Assembly (NCBI GenBank): GCA_963582935.1
Contig: CAUZSH010000075.1
Location: 1-7,866, forward strand
DNA from: CAUZSH01 sp963582935
Lineage (GTDB): Bacteria; Pseudomonadota; Gammaproteobacteria; Francisellales; Francisellaceae
DNA: 7,866 bases
Direction of reading: 5' to 3'
Part shown: one piece after another, positions 6,777 through 7,866 of the stretch
Position numbering within the stretch: the first letter of the stretch is position 1
How the letters are laid out: the number at the start of each line of letters is the position of its first letter
Position numbers and translations under genes: made by a program
The notes under the pieces: generated by a model
Databases searched by the model: none
The model's input: the letters and a program-made list of their open reading frames with translations, nothing else
Told to the model about the DNA's origin: nothing

Positions 6777-6822
6777 ACCCTAAAGCTGTTTTGGGGTATT
6801 ACACTCCAAATGAGTATTTGGA
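6777..6822 (+). terminator. Two consecutive hairpins after dbpA
   Basis: The first hairpin starts three bases after the dbpA stop: ACCCTAAA (6777-6784) pairs with TTTGGGGT (6790-6797) with one G-T pair and a 5-base loop. The second is TCCAAAT (6805-6811) and ATTTGGA (6816-6822), perfect, with loop GAGT. Neither is followed by a T tract on the plus strand, so they may end or protect the dbpA mRNA rather than act as a classical intrinsic terminator. Confidence 0.45.
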
Positions 6823-6835
6823 AAACATAAAAAAA

Positions 6836-6966
6836 TCAGCCTAAGATGTTTTTCGCAATTGTATCCTTAAACCGCCCATAAAACCGTTCACGGTCGATGC
6901 GAATCGTCGTTCACGATGCGCGCGAATACTCACCTTAAAACGCAGATAGACCCAAATCCATTTCTT
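6836..6966 (-). pseudogene. Decayed gene tail of unknown identity
   Basis: I do not recognise this gene. On the minus strand one frame reads WIWVYLRFKVSIRAHRERRF (from 6960) and a neighbouring frame reads IRIDRERFYGRFKD, then TIAKNILG and the stop TGA at 6838-6836. Each piece looks like real protein, but they are in different frames. The shift lies at an imperfect near-duplication (6885-6904 and 6908-6927, 23 bases apart), in which both copies encode an IR-x-x-RER peptide. The simplest reading is a C-terminal stump broken by a frame-changing duplication. This patch also looks richer in G and C than its neighbours. No upstream part of the gene is visible. Confidence 0.35.
6885..6927. repeat. 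Imperfect direct repeat with hairpin
   Basis: CGTTCACGGTCGATGCGAAT (6885-6904) and CGTTCACGATGCGCGCGAAT (6908-6927) agree at 15 of 20 positions and begin 23 bases apart. Within them, 6899-6907 pairs with 6913-6921 (core ATCGT / ACGAT, loop CGTTC, one mismatch), which gives a stable hairpin. Confidence 0.6.
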
Positions 6967-6972
6967 TTAATA

Positions 6973-7002
6973 TAACCTTAATGTTTGTTTGCTAATATGA
7001 TT
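6973..7002 (+). promoter_or_regulatory. Candidate promoter for the small ORFs, similar to the merR upstream motif
   Basis: TAACCTTAATGT (6973-6984), an 11-base gap and TATGATT (6996-7002) repeat the 12-mer, spacing and -10-like box seen upstream of merR on the minus strand (2380-2351). The second dyad arm (AAGGTT) is absent here. The site lies 32 bases before the ATG at 7034. Confidence 0.3.
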
Positions 7003-7033
7003 TAGTGTTCAAGTACATCAGGAGACATCTAAC

Positions 7034-7174
7034 ATGATAATATTTAACGCTTGCTCAAACGGTATTGAGCTCCAGCTGAAGAAGCTGAACGAGCATTGCG
7101 TAATCGAAAACGAAAAAAGTAGGGCACGTAAATATTTACAAATCCAATGCAGGCTAAGGAGTAGTCATGTTTAA
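7034..7174 (+). CDS. Possible small ORF (46 aa), unknown
   Basis: This 46-codon frame starts with ATG at 7034, preceded by AGGAG (7020-7024) at 9 bases' spacing, and has a promoter-like sequence upstream. The product begins MIIFNACSNGIELQLKK and is polar and basic, with three Cys (residues 7, 22 and 40). It matches no family I know. An alternative frame over 7072-7123 reads PAEEAERALRNRKRKK and then stops, which looks more protein-like. The region may therefore be a frameshifted remnant rather than a functional small gene. It overlaps the next small ORF by 8 bases. Confidence 0.3.
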   Translation: MIIFNACSNGIELQLKKLNEHCVIENEKSRARKYLQIQCRLRSSHV

Positions 7175-7265
7175 TTTAACTGTCGGCATAGGCTCTCTCG
7201 TACTGGTTTTTGCTTTGAACATAGCACATATTGTTTGCAGTGAGATTGAAAATAACAATGAATAG
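7167..7265 (+). CDS. Small single-span membrane peptide (32 aa)
   Basis: This 32-codon frame has a strong ribosome site, AAGGAG (7156-7161), 5 bases before its ATG. The product has a short N-terminus, a hydrophobic segment at about residues 4-22 (LTVGIGSLVLVFALNIAHI) and a polar, acidic end (SEIENNNE). This is the layout of a single-pass small membrane protein. It loosely recalls CydX-type subunits, but no cytochrome bd genes are nearby and I do not assign it. Its start overlaps the end of the 46-codon ORF, so translational coupling is possible. The MITE-like element begins three bases after its stop. Confidence 0.45.
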   Translation: MFNLTVGIGSLVLVFALNIAHIVCSEIENNNE

Positions 7266-7268
7266 ATG

Positions 7269-7420
7269 GGCTAAAGTGTAAATCCTGGATAAATCTGCCA
7301 TTAGAGCCGTAAATTGCGATCTATTTGCATATTTTTGTCCATTTTTTACCAAACAATATTTTTGAAAGCGTAAATTTTGATCATTACGTGGCTGTTTTGT
7401 CCAGAATTTACACTTTAGCC
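7269..7420. mobile_element. 152-bp MITE-like element with 32-bp terminal inverted repeats
   Basis: The left end (7269-7300) starts GGCTAAAGTGTAAATCCTGG and the right end (7389-7420) is its inverse, with 28 of 32 positions matching and only one mismatch in the outer 21. There is no coding frame of note inside. An internal stretch, TTTTGTCCATTTTTTACC (7333-7350), resembles the right end (7395-7412), and GTAAATTGCGATC (7309-7321) resembles GTAAATTTTGATC (7370-7382). The right end therefore seems to have been duplicated in tandem at a period of about 61-62 bp. No clear target-site duplication flanks the element. It is probably a non-autonomous element mobilised by a transposase encoded elsewhere. 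The TGGACAAAA-like ends loosely recall IS3/IS481-type termini, a guess only. Confidence 0.8.
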
Positions 7421-7470
7421 AAATTTACAAAAAATAATCCAACCAACCAATACCTATGTTATTTTTCTAG

Positions 7471-7742
7471 AAGACAATAAAAATACTATCTTATAACCAC
7501 CTGTTTTTTTATATCAATTTGTCGCTGTGTATTATACATAAAAAAGTTTTTCCTTACACGCGTATTGATCAAGGTTCTAAGGATGCCATAACTATTGGTT
7601 GCCGTTACACGGGGCTGATCATTGGTATTGTGATGGCAGTAAGTTCTCTGGGGTTTAGTGCTTCATCCATCGCATTTATTATCAGTGCATTTACATTTGG
7701 ATTGTCATTTGCTTTACGAGATATTTTTAGTAATTTCTTATC
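7471..7742 (+). pseudogene. MscS-family mechanosensitive channel, internal fragment
   Basis: The frame is open from 7471, with a possible TTG start at 7519. From about 7549 it matches the pore region of large MscS-family channels. FPYTRIDQGSKDAITIG is followed by a hydrophobic helix (YTGLIIGIVMAVSSLG) and then the pore-lining helix, rich in small residues, ending TFGLSFALRDIFSNFLS. Family members normally continue from NFxSG into the pore-helix kink and a cytoplasmic beta domain. Here the match ends exactly at the repeat boundary (7743), and the frame continues into the repeat to stop at 7780-7782 with the tail RCETGRGEAEVE. The N-terminal part is also missing; the upstream sequence to 7421 shows no channel similarity. 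It is a dead fragment of a channel that would protect cells from osmotic downshock. Confidence 0.85.
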
Positions 7743-7866
7743 TCGCTGCGAGACAGGGAGAGGCGAAGCCGAGGTCGAGTAGTCCTCAGAAGGGCTGCCT
7801 TTCGGCTCCATTGAGAGATTGTGCGTAGCGCTTCGACCTTTGGAAGCTGGAAGGTATTTCCCAGCC
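7743..7866 (+). repeat. Dispersed repeat, copy 2, fused to the MscS fragment
   Basis: This copy starts with TCGCTGCGAGACAGGG and matches copy 1 (2011 to 1888 on the minus strand) at 118 of 124 ungapped positions. All six differences lie beyond the first 62 bases. It runs off the window, so its far end and the rest of the channel gene cannot be seen. Its first 40 bases supply the final codons and TAG stop of the truncated channel frame, just as copy 1 does for merR. Confidence 0.92.

Noticed and set aside
7605..7811. A 68-codon minus-strand frame through MscS fragment and repeat copy 2.
   Set aside because: It is the antisense shadow of the channel fragment and repeat. The equivalent frame at copy 1 does not continue with similar sequence.
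1..7866. CRISPR arrays, tRNA or rRNA genes, toxin-antitoxin pairs or phage genes.
   Set aside because: No regularly spaced repeats, cloverleaf-like sequences, rRNA motifs or recognisable phage or toxin proteins were seen on either strand.

Overview
This window looks like an eroded, repeat-rich accessory stretch of an AT-rich gammaproteobacterial chromosome. The best taxonomic clue is an intact DEAD-box helicase of the DbpA type, with the 457-residue length familiar from E. coli. The mix of insertion-sequence debris, small repeats and gene stumps would suit a host-associated or fish-pathogen-like lineage such as a Piscirickettsia or Fastidiosibacteraceae relative. That placement is an inference with low confidence.

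Layout from left to right. Bases 1-690 (minus) hold the C-terminal part of an IS66-family transposase, split by a frameshift and cut by the window edge. Two small minus-strand genes follow: a LETM1-like membrane protein (736-1074) and an unrecognised basic protein (1100-1630). Next is a MerR/CueR-type copper regulator (minus, 1636-2349). It is broken inside its metal-binding loop by an insertion of about 280-290 bp. Divergent from it is an intact Cu(I) P-type ATPase, copA (2440-4908). A stump of a CusA-type RND copper/silver pump (5033-5347) follows copA; its middle has been deleted between two IGG-like sites. Then comes intact dbpA (5401-6774).

From 6775 to the end no full-size gene is visible. 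This part holds hairpins after dbpA, a decayed minus-strand gene tail with an internal near-duplication, and two tiny overlapping ORFs with good ribosome-binding sites. After these come a 152-bp MITE-like element with 32-bp terminal inverted repeats and a fragment of an MscS-family channel. The channel fragment is cut by a second copy of the same repeat that broke merR.

The main observation is this dispersed repeat. Copies at 2011->1888 (minus) and 7743->7866 (plus) match at 118 of 124 positions, and the first 62 bases are identical. Both lie inside a conserved gene in the same reading frame, so the MerR protein and the MscS fragment end in the same 12-residue tail. In merR the other half of the gene, with its conserved DCPIL segment, survives on the far side, which shows that this copy is an insertion. 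Functionally, the copper module has an intact exporter, a regulator whose sensor loop is altered, and a dead RND pump, so copper control here is probably degraded or rewired.
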